Shown here piece by piece: positions 29,136 through 40,848 of a stretch of DNA of 64,000 nt; positions within the stretch are counted from its first letter, which is position 1; each line of letters opens with the position of its first letter. The stretch covers positions 2,294,001 to 2,358,000 of the forward strand of contig NZ_CP065047.1 in assembly GCF_015689175.1 (NCBI RefSeq). The letters run 5' to 3'. Below the pieces are notes generated by a model. That model was not told the origin of the DNA and searched no databases. It was given only the letters and a program-made list of their open reading frames with translations. Made by a program: the position numbers and the translations under genes. The stretch comes from Mycobacterium kubicae (GTDB lineage Bacteria > Actinomycetota > Actinomycetes > Mycobacteriales > Mycobacteriaceae).

Positions 29136-29909
29136 TCAGGTGAAACGGAACCAGCGTCGCGCGGCCAGCGCGGCCAGCGTGCCCCACGCCGCGAGTACGA
29201 CGATCCCGAACCAGTCCACCGACAGGATCATCGCTTGCGACAGGGCCTCGGTCAGTGCGCCGGACGGCGTCAGCCGCGACAACCATTTCACCGACGCCGG
29301 GATCATGTCCGTTTCCAAAGTGAGGGCGCCGAACCCCGCGAACACGAACCACATCAGGTTCGCGACGGCCAGCACGATCTCGGCGCGCAACGTGCCGCCG
29401 AGCAGCAACCCCAGCGCCGCGAAACCGGCGGTGCCCAGGGCAATCACCGCCGCGCCGAGCGCCAGGGCGGCCAGCGCCGGTCGCCAGCCCAACGCGAACC
29501 CGATGACGCCCAGGATCAGAGCCTGCAAGAAGACCACGGCGACCACGGCCAACGACTTGCCGGCGATGATGCCCCACACCGGAAGTGGCGTTGCGCCAAG
29601 CCTTTTCAACGCGCCATAGCGGCGGTCGAAAGCCACGGCGATGGCCTGTCCGGTGAACGCGGTCGACACCACCGCCAGCGCCATGATGACCGGCACGAAG
29701 GTGGCGGCGCGATGCTGGCCGAAGGAGCCGAGCGGCAGCAGCGTCAGCCCGACCAGCAGCGTGATGGGGATGAACATGGTCAACAACAGCTGCTCGCCGT
29801 TGCGCAACAACAGCTTGAGCTCCAGCCCAAATTGCGCGGCCAGCATGCGGGAGACCGCGTTGGGACGCGGATCTGGGGTGAAGGTGCCCGCGGGGAAAAC
29901 GTCGGTCAT
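29136..29909 (-). CDS. ABC-2 type transporter permease (Rv1457c-like)
   Basis: 257 aa with about six membrane helices (LLTMFIPITLLVGLTLLPLG, FVPVIMALAVVSTAFTGQAI, ALAALALGAAVIALGTAGFA). It contains the FDRRYGALKRLGATP element common to ABC-2 permeases of daunorubicin/NodJ type. ATG 29909 overlaps the ATPase stop in ATGA. It works with the next gene upstream as an exporter of unknown substrate. The location next to mptB suggests a cell-envelope lipid or glycan. Confidence 0.9.
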   Translation of the reverse strand: MTDVFPAGTFTPDPRPNAVSRMLAAQFGLELKLLLRNGEQLLLTMFIPITLLVGLTLLPLGSFGQHRAATFVPVIMALAVVSTAFTGQAIAVAFDRRYGALKRLGATPLPVWGIIAGKSLAVVAVVFLQALILGVIGFALGWRPALAALALGAAVIALGTAGFAALGLLLGGTLRAEIVLAVANLMWFVFAGFGALTLETDMIPASVKWLSRLTPSGALTEALSQAMILSVDWFGIVVLAAWGTLAALAARRWFRFT

Positions 29910-30847
29910 TGCCGCAACTTCCTGCCGGTCAGATCGAGGAACACGTCTTCGAGGCTGCGCTGCTCGACGCGCATGTCGGTGGCCAGCACGTCGATCTGGG
30001 CGCACCAGGCGGTGACGGTCGCCAGCACCTGAGGATCGACCGGGCCTTCGACCAGATACTCGCCCGGGGTCACCTCGCTGGCCTGATAGTCCTCCGGCAG
30101 CGCGGACGCCAACAACGACAGGTCCAGCCGCGGCGGGGCGGTGAACCGCAGTTGGTCTTTGGCGCCGGCGCGCATCAACTCCGTCGGCGTGCCTTCGGCC
30201 ACCTTGGCGCCGTTGTCGATGATGACCAGCCGGTCGGCCAGCTCTTCGGCCTCTTTGAGCTGATGCGTGGTCAGCAGGACGGTGACGCCATCGCGACGCA
30301 GCGCATCGATCAGCTCCCACACCAGCAGCCGGGCGTGGGCGTCCATGCCCGCGGTGGGCTCGTCGAGGAACACCAGCTCCGGCCGTCCGACCAGCGCGCA
30401 GGCCAGCGCCAGCCGCTGCTGTTGACCCCCGGACAGCCGCCGGTAGGTGGTGCGCGCGGCCTCGGTGAGACCCAGCGTGGACAACAGCCATTGCGGGTCC
30501 AGCGGGTCGGCGGCATAGGAGGCCACCAGGTTGAGCATCTCGCCGGCGCGCGCGGCCGGGTAGCCGCCGCCGCCCTGCAGCATCACCCCGATCCGAGCCC
30601 GCAGCCGGGCGTTGTCGGTGATCGGGTTGAGCCCCAGCACCTCGATGGACCCGGCGTCGGGTCGGACGAAGCCTTCACACATCTCGACCGTCGTGGTCTT
30701 GCCCGCGCCGTTGGGACCCAGCAAGGCCATCACCTCGGCGGCGTGCACGTCGAGATCGAGGTTGTTGACGGCGGCCACGGACCCGTATCGCTTGCTGACG
30801 CCGCGCAGTCGCAGGACGACCGGGCGGGCATTCGGGTCCGAGCTCAC
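29906..30847 (-). CDS. ABC transporter ATP-binding protein (Rv1458c-like)
   Basis: 313 aa. Walker A GPNGAGKTT, signature LSGGQQQRLALA and Walker B LVFLDEPTAGMD are all intact. A C-terminal accessory part (about residues 225-313) follows, as in DrrA-type exporters. The GTG start overlaps the mptB stop and the stop overlaps the permease start, so the three genes are translationally coupled. Exported substrate unknown. Confidence 0.93.
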   Translation of the reverse strand: MSSDPNARPVVLRLRGVSKRYGSVAAVNNLDLDVHAAEVMALLGPNGAGKTTTVEMCEGFVRPDAGSIEVLGLNPITDNARLRARIGVMLQGGGGYPAARAGEMLNLVASYAADPLDPQWLLSTLGLTEAARTTYRRLSGGQQQRLALACALVGRPELVFLDEPTAGMDAHARLLVWELIDALRRDGVTVLLTTHQLKEAEELADRLVIIDNGAKVAEGTPTELMRAGAKDQLRFTAPPRLDLSLLASALPEDYQASEVTPGEYLVEGPVDPQVLATVTAWCAQIDVLATDMRVEQRSLEDVFLDLTGRKLRQ

Positions 30848-32580
30848 GTGGAATCAGCGTAGGCGTCGGTTGCCGCGCCTGAGGAAGGGGTGGAACCAGG
30901 GGCGGCCCGCCCGGTCGCAGCGGCCGCGACGGGTTCGGGCTGCGGCTCCGGCGCGACGACCGGCTCCCGGTCCGGCGCGTCGGTGAGGAACGGCAGGGCG
31001 CGCCAAGGCAATTGGTGGTAGGTCAGCGCGATGAGCACCACGACGATCAGCGCGCTGGCCAACGTGGCGTCCACGATCTGGAACAGCGCGAACCGGTCCC
31101 CGTTGGCGGTCGGGCCGAAGATGCCGACGATGAGCGTGATGATGATCACCGTGACGCGGAAACCCGTCCGGGTGGCCCAGGCGGCCAGCGGAATGATGGC
31201 CCACAGCAGATACCAGGGCTGGACGACGGGGAACAGCAGCACCGTCAGCCCCAGCGCCACGCCCAGACCGCCGATCGGGTGCAGCCGGCCGCGGAACACC
31301 GCCAGCAACAGCCAGCACACCATCACCATGATGATCAGCACGCCGATGCCACGGGTCAGCGACAGCACGGCGGTGGTGTGATCACCCAGGCCCAGCAGGA
31401 TGCCCACCTGCCCGGTGCCCAAGGCCAGCAGGGTCGGCGGTGACATCCAGCTGCGCACCACGTTCGCGGTGCCCAGCGTGAAGATCCACCCAAAACCAAG
31501 TCCGCTGGCCCATCCGACGAGGGCCATCACGGCCACCGACAACCCGGCCATCAGCCCACCGACCTGCGCCAGCGCCCGCAGGTTGCCCCCGCGCCGGTAG
31601 GCCAGCGCCGTCCCGACGAAGCCCAGCGCCAGCAGCGAGGGCAGTTTCACCTGGGAGGACAGAATGATCAGGGTCGACCCGGCCAGCAGCATGCCCAGCG
31701 GTTGCCAGTCGGAGGCCTGCCAGGACGCCGGCTTGAGCGGACGGTCAGCATCGACGCCGCGCAGCGCGAACTCCGCGCCGGCCAGCATCAGACCCAGCAT
31801 CAGCGCCTCGTTGTGGATGCCCGCCACCAGATGCATGAACAGCAGCGGGTTGGCCGCTCCCAGCCACAGGGCGCTGACTTCGGCGACCCCGCACCGCCGG
31901 GCCAGCCGCGGCGTGGCCCACACGATCAACGCCACACCGACCAACACCACCAGCCGGTGGCAGAGCACGGCCGCGACGATGTTCTCGCCGGTCAACGCCG
32001 AGATGCCGCGTCCGATCCACAAGAACAGCGGTCCGTAGGGCGCGGGGGTCTCCCGCCACAAGCTGGGCACCGAAAGGGTGAACACGTGGCCCAGGCCGAG
32101 ACCGGACGCCGGACCGACCCGATAGGGATCGAGTCCCTGCAGCGAGATCTGGCTCTGCGCCAGGTAGGAGTAGACGTCCTTGCTGTACATCGGGGGCGCG
32201 ATGAGCAGCGGCAGGATCCACAACAGCAGCGTGCGGTCCAGATCGCCGCGCGACATGCGTCGCTGTCCCATCGCGAACCGGCCCAGCATCAACCACGCCA
32301 GCGCCATCATCACCGCTCCGGTAGTGGTCATGGTCAGTGACACCGTCTGGATCCGCGACGGGAGGTTGAGCAGTCGCACTCCGAATGTCGGGTCCTGCAC
32401 CACCGGCCGAGCCCCCGCGCCCAGCGCACCGATCGCCATCAGCACCGTGCCGGTGGCGCCGAACAGGCGGGTACGCCGAAGTGCGGTGAGTTCGGCGGCG
32501 TTCAGCGGCGAGCCGACCGCCTGCTCGTCGCCGTGCAGACTGGCGATCGACGAGCTCAGCGTGTGGTGGCGGGCTGCCAT
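30844..32580 (-). CDS. mptB: Alpha-(1->6)-mannopyranosyltransferase, GT-C type (MptB/Rv1459c-like)
   Basis: 578 aa with about 13 membrane helices and a Pro/Ala-rich cytosolic tail. MptB-type enzymes use polyprenyl-phosphomannose to start the mannan core of lipomannan/lipoarabinomannan. The first loop, after LPLLIAPPMYSKDVYSYLAQ, carries the Asp region expected of GT-C enzymes. WYLLWAIIPLAAWA is also typical. ATG 32580 is divergent from sufR by 120 bases. The gene name rests on remembered orthology to Rv1459c. Confidence 0.85.
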   Translation of the reverse strand: MAARHHTLSSSIASLHGDEQAVGSPLNAAELTALRRTRLFGATGTVLMAIGALGAGARPVVQDPTFGVRLLNLPSRIQTVSLTMTTTGAVMMALAWLMLGRFAMGQRRMSRGDLDRTLLLWILPLLIAPPMYSKDVYSYLAQSQISLQGLDPYRVGPASGLGLGHVFTLSVPSLWRETPAPYGPLFLWIGRGISALTGENIVAAVLCHRLVVLVGVALIVWATPRLARRCGVAEVSALWLGAANPLLFMHLVAGIHNEALMLGLMLAGAEFALRGVDADRPLKPASWQASDWQPLGMLLAGSTLIILSSQVKLPSLLALGFVGTALAYRRGGNLRALAQVGGLMAGLSVAVMALVGWASGLGFGWIFTLGTANVVRSWMSPPTLLALGTGQVGILLGLGDHTTAVLSLTRGIGVLIIMVMVCWLLLAVFRGRLHPIGGLGVALGLTVLLFPVVQPWYLLWAIIPLAAWATRTGFRVTVIIITLIVGIFGPTANGDRFALFQIVDATLASALIVVVLIALTYHQLPWRALPFLTDAPDREPVVAPEPQPEPVAAAATGRAAPGSTPSSGAATDAYADST

Positions 32581-32689
32581 TTCTGCAGCCTAACGGCACG
32601 CCGAGAACCGCCACGCAATCCCACTTGGTGTGACCGATACGACCCCGTACCCAGGGCACCCTTGCTGGACCGTCGGCCGGAATTGCGTC

Positions 32690-32704
32690 ACACTGGTGTT
32701 GTGA
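32690..32704. promoter_or_regulatory. SufR operator (ACACT-N5-TGTGA) overlapping the sufR start
   Basis: ACACTGGTGTTGTGA is an exact match to the ACACT-N5-TGTGA inverted repeat described for M. tuberculosis SufR. The GTG start codon of sufR (32701) lies inside the right half-site. Binding would block transcription initiation of the whole suf operon, and the transcript may be leaderless or nearly so. Confidence 0.7.
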
Positions 32705-33495
32705 AAATCCAATCGCAGGACGCTGCTGTGCGCGCAGCCGCCGCTGCGGGTTCGGATGGTCACACGCGCCGCGCGATCGTGCGCCTGTTGGTCGAGTCCG
32801 GATCCATCACCGCCAGCGAGATCGGTGACCGTCTGGGCTTGTCGGCCGCTGGGGTGCGGCGCCACCTCGACGCGCTGATCGACGCCGGGGACGCCGAGTC
32901 CGCGCCGGCCGCCGCGTGGCAGCAGGTGGGTCGAGGGCGGCCCGCCAAGCGGTACCGCCTGACCCCGGCCGGTCGAACCAAGTTGGACCACGCCTACGAC
33001 GACCTGGCGGCCGCCGCTATCCGTCAACTGCGCGAAATTGGCGGCGACGACGCGGTGCGACTGTTCGCCCGGCGCCGCATCGACGGCATCCTGTCCGGGG
33101 TGGCCGCCGCCGACGGGCCCGACGAAGACGCGGTGGAAGACGCCGCCGAGCGCATCGCCGGTGCACTGAGCAAAGCCGGCTACATCGCCACCACCACCCG
33201 GGTGGGCGGCCCGGTCCACGGTGTGCAAATCTGCCAACATCACTGCCCGGTGTCGCACGTCGCTCAGGAATTCCCCGAGTTGTGTGAAGCCGAGCAGCAG
33301 GCGATGGCCGAGGTGCTCGGAACCCACGTGCAGCGGCTGGCGACCATCGTCAACGGCGACTGCGCCTGCACCACCCATGTCCCTCTTATCCCGGCGCCCA
33401 GCCCGCGCCGCGCCGTCGACGATGCAAAGCGAAGCGATGCGCAGGAGCGGCGCCACATGACTGACACCACGAGCAATAAAGGAGCGTCCGTATGA
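32701..33495 (+). CDS. sufR: Fe-S cluster-sensing repressor of the suf operon
   Basis: 264 aa. A winged helix-turn-helix ([20 protein letters not shown] and [18 protein letters not shown]) precedes an Fe-S-binding region with five cysteines ([27 protein letters not shown]). Family members repress suf when holding a [4Fe-4S] cluster. GTG 32701 overlaps its own operator. The stop overlaps sufB in ATGA. The last about 28 residues are encoded by a MIRU-like repeat (33411-33454) and its flank, so this tail is probably not conserved. Ortholog of Rv1460. Confidence 0.93.
   Translation: MKIQSQDAAVRAAAAAGSDGHTRRAIVRLLVESGSITASEIGDRLGLSAAGVRRHLDALIDAGDAESAPAAAWQQVGRGRPAKRYRLTPAGRTKLDHAYDDLAAAAIRQLREIGGDDAVRLFARRRIDGILSGVAAADGPDEDAVEDAAERIAGALSKAGYIATTTRVGGPVHGVQICQHHCPVSHVAQEFPELCEAEQQAMAEVLGTHVQRLATIVNGDCACTTHVPLIPAPSPRRAVDDAKRSDAQERRHMTDTTSNKGASV
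33411..33454 (+). repeat. MIRU-like repeat inside the 3' end of sufR
   Basis: CCGTCGACGATGCAAAGCGA continues into AGCGATGCGCAGGAGCGGCGCC. This is the same purine-rich unit, in direct orientation, as the minus-strand repeat before opcA. It is read through in frame and encodes the [13 protein letters not shown] tail of SufR. Confidence 0.55.
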
Positions 33496-34940
33496 CTCTC
33501 ACACCCGAGGCGAGCAAGGTTCCGGCCGCGCCGCTGAGCCAGGAGGAGGCGATCGCCTCCCTGGGCAAGTACGGCTACGGCTGGGCCGACTCCGACGTCG
33601 CGGGTGCCAGCGCACAGCGCGGGCTGTCCGAGGCGGTGGTCCGCGATATCTCGGGCAAGAAGAACGAGCCCGAGTGGATGCTGGAAACCCGGCTCAAGGC
33701 GCTGCGCATCTTCGAGAAGAAGCCGATGCCGAACTGGGGCTCCAACCTCGGGGGCATCGACTTCGACAACATCAAGTACTTCGTGCGCTCCACCGAGAAG
33801 CAGGCCGCGACGTGGGATGACCTGCCCGAAGACATCCGCAACACCTACGACAAGCTGGGTATCCCGGAAGCCGAGAAGCAGCGCCTGGTCTCGGGTGTGG
33901 CGGCGCAGTACGAGTCCGAGGTCGTCTACCACCAGATCCGCGAGGACCTGGAAGCCCAGGGCGTCATCTTCCTGGACACCGACTCCGGCCTGCGGGAGCA
34001 CCCGGAGATCTTCAAGGAGTACTTCGGCACCGTCATCCCGGCCGGCGACAACAAGTTCTCGGCGCTGAACACCGCGGTGTGGAGCGGCGGCTCGTTCATC
34101 TACGTCCCGCCGGGCGTGCACGTCGACATCCCGCTGCAGGCCTACTTCCGGATCAACACCGAGAACATGGGCCAGTTCGAGCGGACGCTGATCATCGCCG
34201 ACGAGGGCTCCTATGTGCACTACGTCGAAGGCTGCACCGCGCCGATCTACAAGTCGGACTCGCTGCACTCCGCGGTGGTCGAGATCATCGTCAAACCCCA
34301 TGCGCGCGTGCGCTACACGACCATCCAGAACTGGTCTAACAACGTCTACAACCTGGTCACCAAGCGGGCCCGCGCCGAGGCCGGCGCCACCATGGAGTGG
34401 ATCGACGGCAACATCGGGTCCAAGGTCACCATGAAGTACCCGGCGGTCTGGATGACCGGCGAGCACGCCAAGGGCGAGGTGCTCTCGGTGGCGTTCGCCG
34501 GAGAGGACCAGCACCAGGACACCGGCGCCAAGATGCTGCACCTGGCACCGAACACGTCGAGCAACATCGTGTCCAAGTCGGTGGCGCGCGGCGGTGGCCG
34601 CACCTCCTACCGCGGCCTGGTGCAGGTGAACAAGGGCGCCCACGGGTCGCGCTCCAGCGTGAAATGCGATGCGCTGCTGGTGGACACGGTCAGCCGCAGC
34701 GACACCTACCCCTATGTCGACATCCGCGAGGACGACGTCACGATGGGCCACGAAGCCACCGTGTCCAAGGTCAGCGACAACCAGCTGTTCTACTTGATGA
34801 GCCGCGGGCTCACCGAGGACGAGGCGATGGCGATGGTCGTGCGCGGCTTCGTCGAGCCGATCGCCAAGGAACTGCCCATGGAATACGCGCTGGAACTCAA
34901 CCGGCTGATCGAGCTGCAGATGGAGGGTGCGGTCGGATGA
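33492..34940 (+). CDS. sufB: Fe-S cluster assembly scaffold protein SufB (intein-free)
   Basis: 482 aa. Scaffold subunit of the SufBCD complex on which Fe-S clusters are built. Visible are [47 protein letters not shown] and [15 protein letters not shown] 33492 overlaps the sufR stop and follows AAAGGAG. M. tuberculosis SufB (Rv1461, about 846 aa) carries an intein; here the sequence is continuous, including at the VEGC/TAPIY junction where I believe it inserts. Confidence 0.97.
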   Translation: MTLTPEASKVPAAPLSQEEAIASLGKYGYGWADSDVAGASAQRGLSEAVVRDISGKKNEPEWMLETRLKALRIFEKKPMPNWGSNLGGIDFDNIKYFVRSTEKQAATWDDLPEDIRNTYDKLGIPEAEKQRLVSGVAAQYESEVVYHQIREDLEAQGVIFLDTDSGLREHPEIFKEYFGTVIPAGDNKFSALNTAVWSGGSFIYVPPGVHVDIPLQAYFRINTENMGQFERTLIIADEGSYVHYVEGCTAPIYKSDSLHSAVVEIIVKPHARVRYTTIQNWSNNVYNLVTKRARAEAGATMEWIDGNIGSKVTMKYPAVWMTGEHAKGEVLSVAFAGEDQHQDTGAKMLHLAPNTSSNIVSKSVARGGGRTSYRGLVQVNKGAHGSRSSVKCDALLVDTVSRSDTYPYVDIREDDVTMGHEATVSKVSDNQLFYLMSRGLTEDEAMAMVVRGFVEPIAKELPMEYALELNRLIELQMEGAVG

Positions 34941-36105
34941 CCGCACCAGTGGGATCGTCGATTGCCGCGCTGAACAAGGGAGAGCTCTTCGCCTCCTTCG
35001 ACGTCGACGCCTTCGAAGTTCCGCACGGCCGCGACGAAATCTGGCGGTTCACCCCGCTGCGGCGGCTGCGTGGATTGCACGACGGAACCGCGCACGCCAC
35101 GGGCAGCGCGCAGATCACCGTCAGCGAGCGTCCCGGCGTCCAGGTCGAATCCGTGCGCCGCGGGGATGAGCGCCTCGGGCAGGGCGGTGTGCCAACCGAT
35201 CGCGTTGCCGCACAAGCGTTTTCCTCGTTCAACGTCGCCACGGTGGTGACCGTCGGCCGCGACACACAGGTCGGCGAGCCGGTGCAGATCGTCGTCACCG
35301 GTCCTGGCGAGGGAGCGGTGGCCTACGGACACATCCAGATCCGGGTCGCCGAACTCGGCGAGGCCGTGGTGGTCATCGACAACCGGGGGAGCGGAACGTA
35401 CGCCGAGAACGTCGAATTCGTCGTCGATGACGCCGCGCGGCTCACCGTGGTGTGGATCGCGGACTGGGCCGACGACGCCGTACACGTCAGCGCCCACCAC
35501 GCCCGGCTGGGCAAGGATGCGGTGCTGCGGCACGTCACCGTCACCCTGGGCGGCGAGGTGGTGCGGTTGACCGCCAACGTGCGGTTCACCGCCTCCGGCG
35601 GCGACGCCGAACTGCTGGGCTTGTACTTCGCCGACGACGGCCAGCATCTGGAGTCGCGGCTGCTCGTCGACCACGCCCAGCCCGACTGCAGATCCAATGT
35701 GCTGTACAAGGGTGCGTTGCAAGGAGATCCGGGCTCGTCGCGGCCCGACGCGCACACCGTCTGGGTGGGCGATGTGCTGATCCGCGCCGAAGCCACCGGC
35801 ACCGACACGTTCGAAGTGAACCGCAATCTGGTGCTCACCGACGGCGCCCGCGCCGACTCGGTGCCCAACCTGGAAATCGAGACCGGAGAAATCGTCGGCG
35901 CCGGACACGCCAGTGCCACCGGGCGATTCGACGACGAGCAGTTGTTCTACCTGCGTTCGCGCGGCATTCCCGAAGAGCAGGCCCGCCGACTGGTGGTGCG
36001 CGGCTTCTTCGGCGAGATCATCTCCAAGATCGCGGTGCCCGACATACGCGAGCGCCTGACCACAGCCATCGAACACGAACTGGAAATCACGGAAAAGACG
36101 ACTTC

Positions 36106-36109
<4 letters not shown>
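34937..36109 (+). CDS. sufD: Fe-S cluster assembly protein SufD
   Basis: 390 aa. Partner of SufB in the SufBC2D complex. A long right-handed beta-helix core is followed by the family C terminus [33 protein letters not shown]. Both ends overlap neighbours in ATGA, so sufB, sufD and sufC are translationally coupled. Ortholog of Rv1462. Confidence 0.96.
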
Positions 36110-38143
<2,034 letters not shown>

Positions 38144-38145
38144 CC

Positions 38146-38628
38146 GTGCGTCTCGAGCAGATGTACCAAGACGTGATCCTCGATCACTACAAACACCCAC
38201 AGCACCGCGGACTCCGTGAACCGTTTGACGCGCAGGTCTACCACGTCAATCCGGTCTGTGGTGACGAAGTGACCCTGCGAGTCGCCTTGTCCGACGACGG
38301 CGCCAGCGTTGCGGACATCTCCTATGACGGACAGGGCTGTTCGATCAGCCAGGCGGCGACGTCGGTGCTCACCCAGCAGGTGATCGGCCAAAGCGTCCCC
38401 GAGGCGCTGAAGACCGTCGATGCTTTCACCGAAATGGTGTCCTCCCGCGGCACCGTGTTAGGCGACGAAGACGTCCTGGGTGACGGAGTAGCGTTCGCGG
38501 GAGTCGCCAAATATCCCGCGCGGGTCAAATGCGCGCTGCTGGGATGGATGGCGTTTAAGGACGCACTGGCCCAAGCCAGCCACGCCTTGGAGGAGGTGTC
38601 AGATGAGCGAAACCACCGCGCCGGGTGA
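38146..38628 (+). CDS. sufU: Sulfur-transfer protein SufU
   Basis: About 160 aa. Zn-binding partner that accepts sulfur from SufS. It begins VRLEQMYQDVILDHYKHPQHRG. The three conserved cysteines are in NPVCGDEV, GQGCSISQA and ARVKCALLGW. The GTG start follows the sufS stop by 2 bases. The 3' end overlaps the next gene by 26 bases. Ortholog of Rv1465. Confidence 0.94.
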   Translation: MRLEQMYQDVILDHYKHPQHRGLREPFDAQVYHVNPVCGDEVTLRVALSDDGASVADISYDGQGCSISQAATSVLTQQVIGQSVPEALKTVDAFTEMVSSRGTVLGDEDVLGDGVAFAGVAKYPARVKCALLGWMAFKDALAQASHALEEVSDERNHRAG

Positions 38629-38950
38629 GGAATTCCTCGCCGACCTGGAGGAGGCGATGCGCGACGTCGTCGACCCGGAGCTCGGCATCAATGTCGTCGA
38701 CCTGGGCCTGGTCTACGGGATGAACCTGGAAGAGGGCGACGAGGGAACCGTTGCGTTGATCGACATGACGCTGACGTCGGCGGCCTGCCCGCTCACCGAC
38801 GTCATCGAGGACCAGTCGCGCAGCGCGTTGGTCGGCAGTGGCCTGGTCGACGAGATCCGCATCAACTGGGTGTGGAATCCGCCGTGGGGCCCGGACAAGA
38901 TCACCGAGGACGGGCGCGAACAGCTGCGCGCTCTCGGCTTCACTGTCTGA
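38603..38950 (+). CDS. sufT: DUF59/MIP18-family Fe-S maturation protein (SufT-like)
   Basis: 115 aa. A MIP18-type single domain: MRDVVDPELGINVVDLGLVY, MTLTSAACPLTD (conserved Cys) and VWNPPWGPDKITEDGREQLRALG. Family members help place Fe-S clusters into target proteins. It overlaps sufU by 26 bases and ends the suf operon. The end overlaps the convergent LysR gene by 11 bases. Ortholog of Rv1466. Confidence 0.93.
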   Translation: MSETTAPGEEFLADLEEAMRDVVDPELGINVVDLGLVYGMNLEEGDEGTVALIDMTLTSAACPLTDVIEDQSRSALVGSGLVDEIRINWVWNPPWGPDKITEDGREQLRALGFTV

Positions 38951-39833
38951 CGTCTTCCAGCGCTGCGACCAGGTGCGCGATATCCCGCCGCCGCGACGAC
39001 GCCGGCCACGCCACCCAAGTGCGGCGCACCAGCGGCCGTCCGGCCAGCGGCAGCCAGCGCACCGAGTCCGGTAGCGGCTCGAAGCGGCCGGCCGGCGCCA
39101 ACGCGAACCTGCCGCCCGAGCTGACCGTGGCCACTTTCACCTCCGGCAACAGGTCTTGGGTGTAGGACGTCGCCGGACCCGGCTGCACGCCGTGACTGCG
39201 CAGCACCGCCGTCAGCTCGTCATACCAAGCCGGACTGCCCTCGCGCGGAAAGCCCAACCACTGCAGCCCGGACAACCGGTCCAGACGAACCGCTCCATCC
39301 GAGAATGCTTCGGCATCCTCCACCGCCAGCAACACACCAAGTGGTTCTTCCAGCACCGTCGTGACATCCAGGTGATCACCCAGCGGTCGCTCTCGCACCA
39401 AGCCGACATCCAACTCGCCGGCGTTCAGCGCCTCAATCTGCTTGGCAGAGGACAGATGCCGGATCTCCACGACCGTCAGCGGGAACGCCGTCGCCAACGA
39501 CGCCAATGCCCCGGACAACGGCTGGGGCGGCAACTCCAGAGGCACCCCGATCCGCAACGATCGGCCGACTTCCGAGGAGTACTTCGCCATGGCCGCCATC
39601 GCCTGGTCGTAGCGGGCGATGACGGCACGGGCCTCGGCCAGCAGCGTCATGCCGGCAGGGGTCGGCGTCACCCCGGCGCTGCTGCGGGTCAGCAGTTGCA
39701 CATCCAGATGCTTCTCCAAGGCTTGCATGGTCTGGGACAGTGACGGCTGGCTGATGTGCAGACGACGTGCCGCTGCCGACAGCCCGCCGTCCTCGACTAC
39801 GGCGACGAAGGCTCGCAAATCCCAGATGTCCAT
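38940..39833 (-). CDS. LysR-family transcriptional regulator
   Basis: 297 aa. An N-terminal winged HTH (MDIWDLRAFVAVVEDGGLSA, SQPSLSQTMQALEKHL) is followed by a type 2 periplasmic-binding effector domain with SLRIGVPLELPPQ and ELDVGLVRERPLG. ATG 39833 is divergent from the alpha/beta hydrolase gene across 121 bases, the classical arrangement in which a LysR protein controls its neighbour. The effector is unknown. Not present between Rv1466 and Rv1467c of M. tuberculosis as I recall. Confidence 0.93.
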   Translation of the reverse strand: MDIWDLRAFVAVVEDGGLSAAARRLHISQPSLSQTMQALEKHLDVQLLTRSSAGVTPTPAGMTLLAEARAVIARYDQAMAAMAKYSSEVGRSLRIGVPLELPPQPLSGALASLATAFPLTVVEIRHLSSAKQIEALNAGELDVGLVRERPLGDHLDVTTVLEEPLGVLLAVEDAEAFSDGAVRLDRLSGLQWLGFPREGSPAWYDELTAVLRSHGVQPGPATSYTQDLLPEVKVATVSSGGRFALAPAGRFEPLPDSVRWLPLAGRPLVRRTWVAWPASSRRRDIAHLVAALEDVRQ

Positions 39834-39908
39834 GCACCCGCAAACGTTAGTGGCGCAGCGGCACGAGATCCATTGCCGTTTGTGATAGCGGTCATCGCGA
39901 ACCGGAAC

Positions 39909-39925
39909 GGGTTGACACACAACCC
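39909..39925. promoter_or_regulatory. Perfect inverted repeat GGGTTG-N5-CAACCC in the LysR/hydrolase intergenic region
   Basis: GGGTTGACACACAACCC has perfect 6-bp arms. TTGACA (39912-39917) inside it looks like a -35 element for the hydrolase gene starting at 39955, with TTGTCT 17 bases further on as a poor -10. It is a plausible operator; the binding protein is unproven. Confidence 0.4.
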
Positions 39926-39954
39926 CGCGCCGCGTTGTCTCGTGGTACACGAAC

Positions 39955-40845
39955 ATGGCAGCCAAATCCGCAGCGGTCAATCAATTGCTCGAGCGGTATC
40001 GGTCCTCGGGCCGGTCCTTTCGCGCCGACGGCATCACGTCGTTTGTGCTCGACGAGGGGCCGCACGACGCGCCCGCGGTGGTGTGTGTGCACGGCGTGCC
40101 CGCCTCGGCATACCTCTACCGCAAGGTGGTCCCCGAACTGGCCGCGGCCGGCTTGCGCGGCATTGCGGTGGACCTGCCGGGGCTCGGCTTCGCCGGCCGG
40201 CCGCCCGACGCCGACTACACCTGGACCGGCCTCGGCCGGTGGCTGTTGTCGGCAATCAACGCCCTGCACCTCGACCGCTTCCATCTGCTGGTGCATGACA
40301 TCGGCGGTCCCATCGGATTCGAAGTGGCGACCGCGGTACCCGAGCGGGTGCTGTCGCTGACACTGCTCAACACCATCATCGAGGTGTCGTCGTTTCACCG
40401 GCCGTGGCCGATGGAGCCGTTCGCGCACCGAGGGATCGGTGAGGCATGGTTGGCATCGCTACGGGTGCCGGGTGCGTTTTCGTCGATCATGCGACTTGTC
40501 GGGGTCAGCCGCCGGGTACCGAGTGCCGAACTAGCATGCTGGCTGCCACTGCTGTTCGGTGACGACGGTGGCCGCGCTTTCCTGAAAATCATGCGTGGCT
40601 TCGAGTTGACCGCGGACAAACAGCGCTTGTACCTGGATGCGGTTGGCGGCAGGTCCTACCCGGTGCAAGTGGTGTGGGGCGCGCGCGACACCATGCTCCC
40701 GTGGCGGCGCTATGGGGTTGCGGCGCAGCGCGCTTCCGGGGTCAGTACGTCGATGTTGTTGCCTGCCAAGCACTTTTTGCAGGAAGACTGTCCAGAAGAA
40801 ATCGCCGCGGCGGTGGCCCGGATCGCCGCCGCCGGCGACGGTTAG
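39955..40845 (+). CDS. Alpha/beta hydrolase with Asp nucleophile (haloalkane dehalogenase-like)
   Basis: 296 aa. The oxyanion region is VHGVPASAYLYRKVVPEL. The nucleophile elbow is LVHDIGGPIG, giving Asp115 rather than Ser, as in haloalkane dehalogenases and epoxide hydrolases. The acid Asp245 (GARDTMLP) and base His273 (PAKHFLQED) complete the triad. A cap domain lies around residues 130-220. The residue after the nucleophile is Ile, not the Trp of classical dehalogenases. The substrate is unknown; control by the divergent LysR is likely. Confidence 0.88.
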   Translation: MAAKSAAVNQLLERYRSSGRSFRADGITSFVLDEGPHDAPAVVCVHGVPASAYLYRKVVPELAAAGLRGIAVDLPGLGFAGRPPDADYTWTGLGRWLLSAINALHLDRFHLLVHDIGGPIGFEVATAVPERVLSLTLLNTIIEVSSFHRPWPMEPFAHRGIGEAWLASLRVPGAFSSIMRLVGVSRRVPSAELACWLPLLFGDDGGRAFLKIMRGFELTADKQRLYLDAVGGRSYPVQVVWGARDTMLPWRRYGVAAQRASGVSTSMLLPAKHFLQEDCPEEIAAAVARIAAAGDG

Positions 40846-40848
40846 GTG

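Noticed and set aside
30850..31320. Arg/Pro-rich frames overlapping mptB
   Set aside because: They have random composition and no start signals, and mptB continues through the region.
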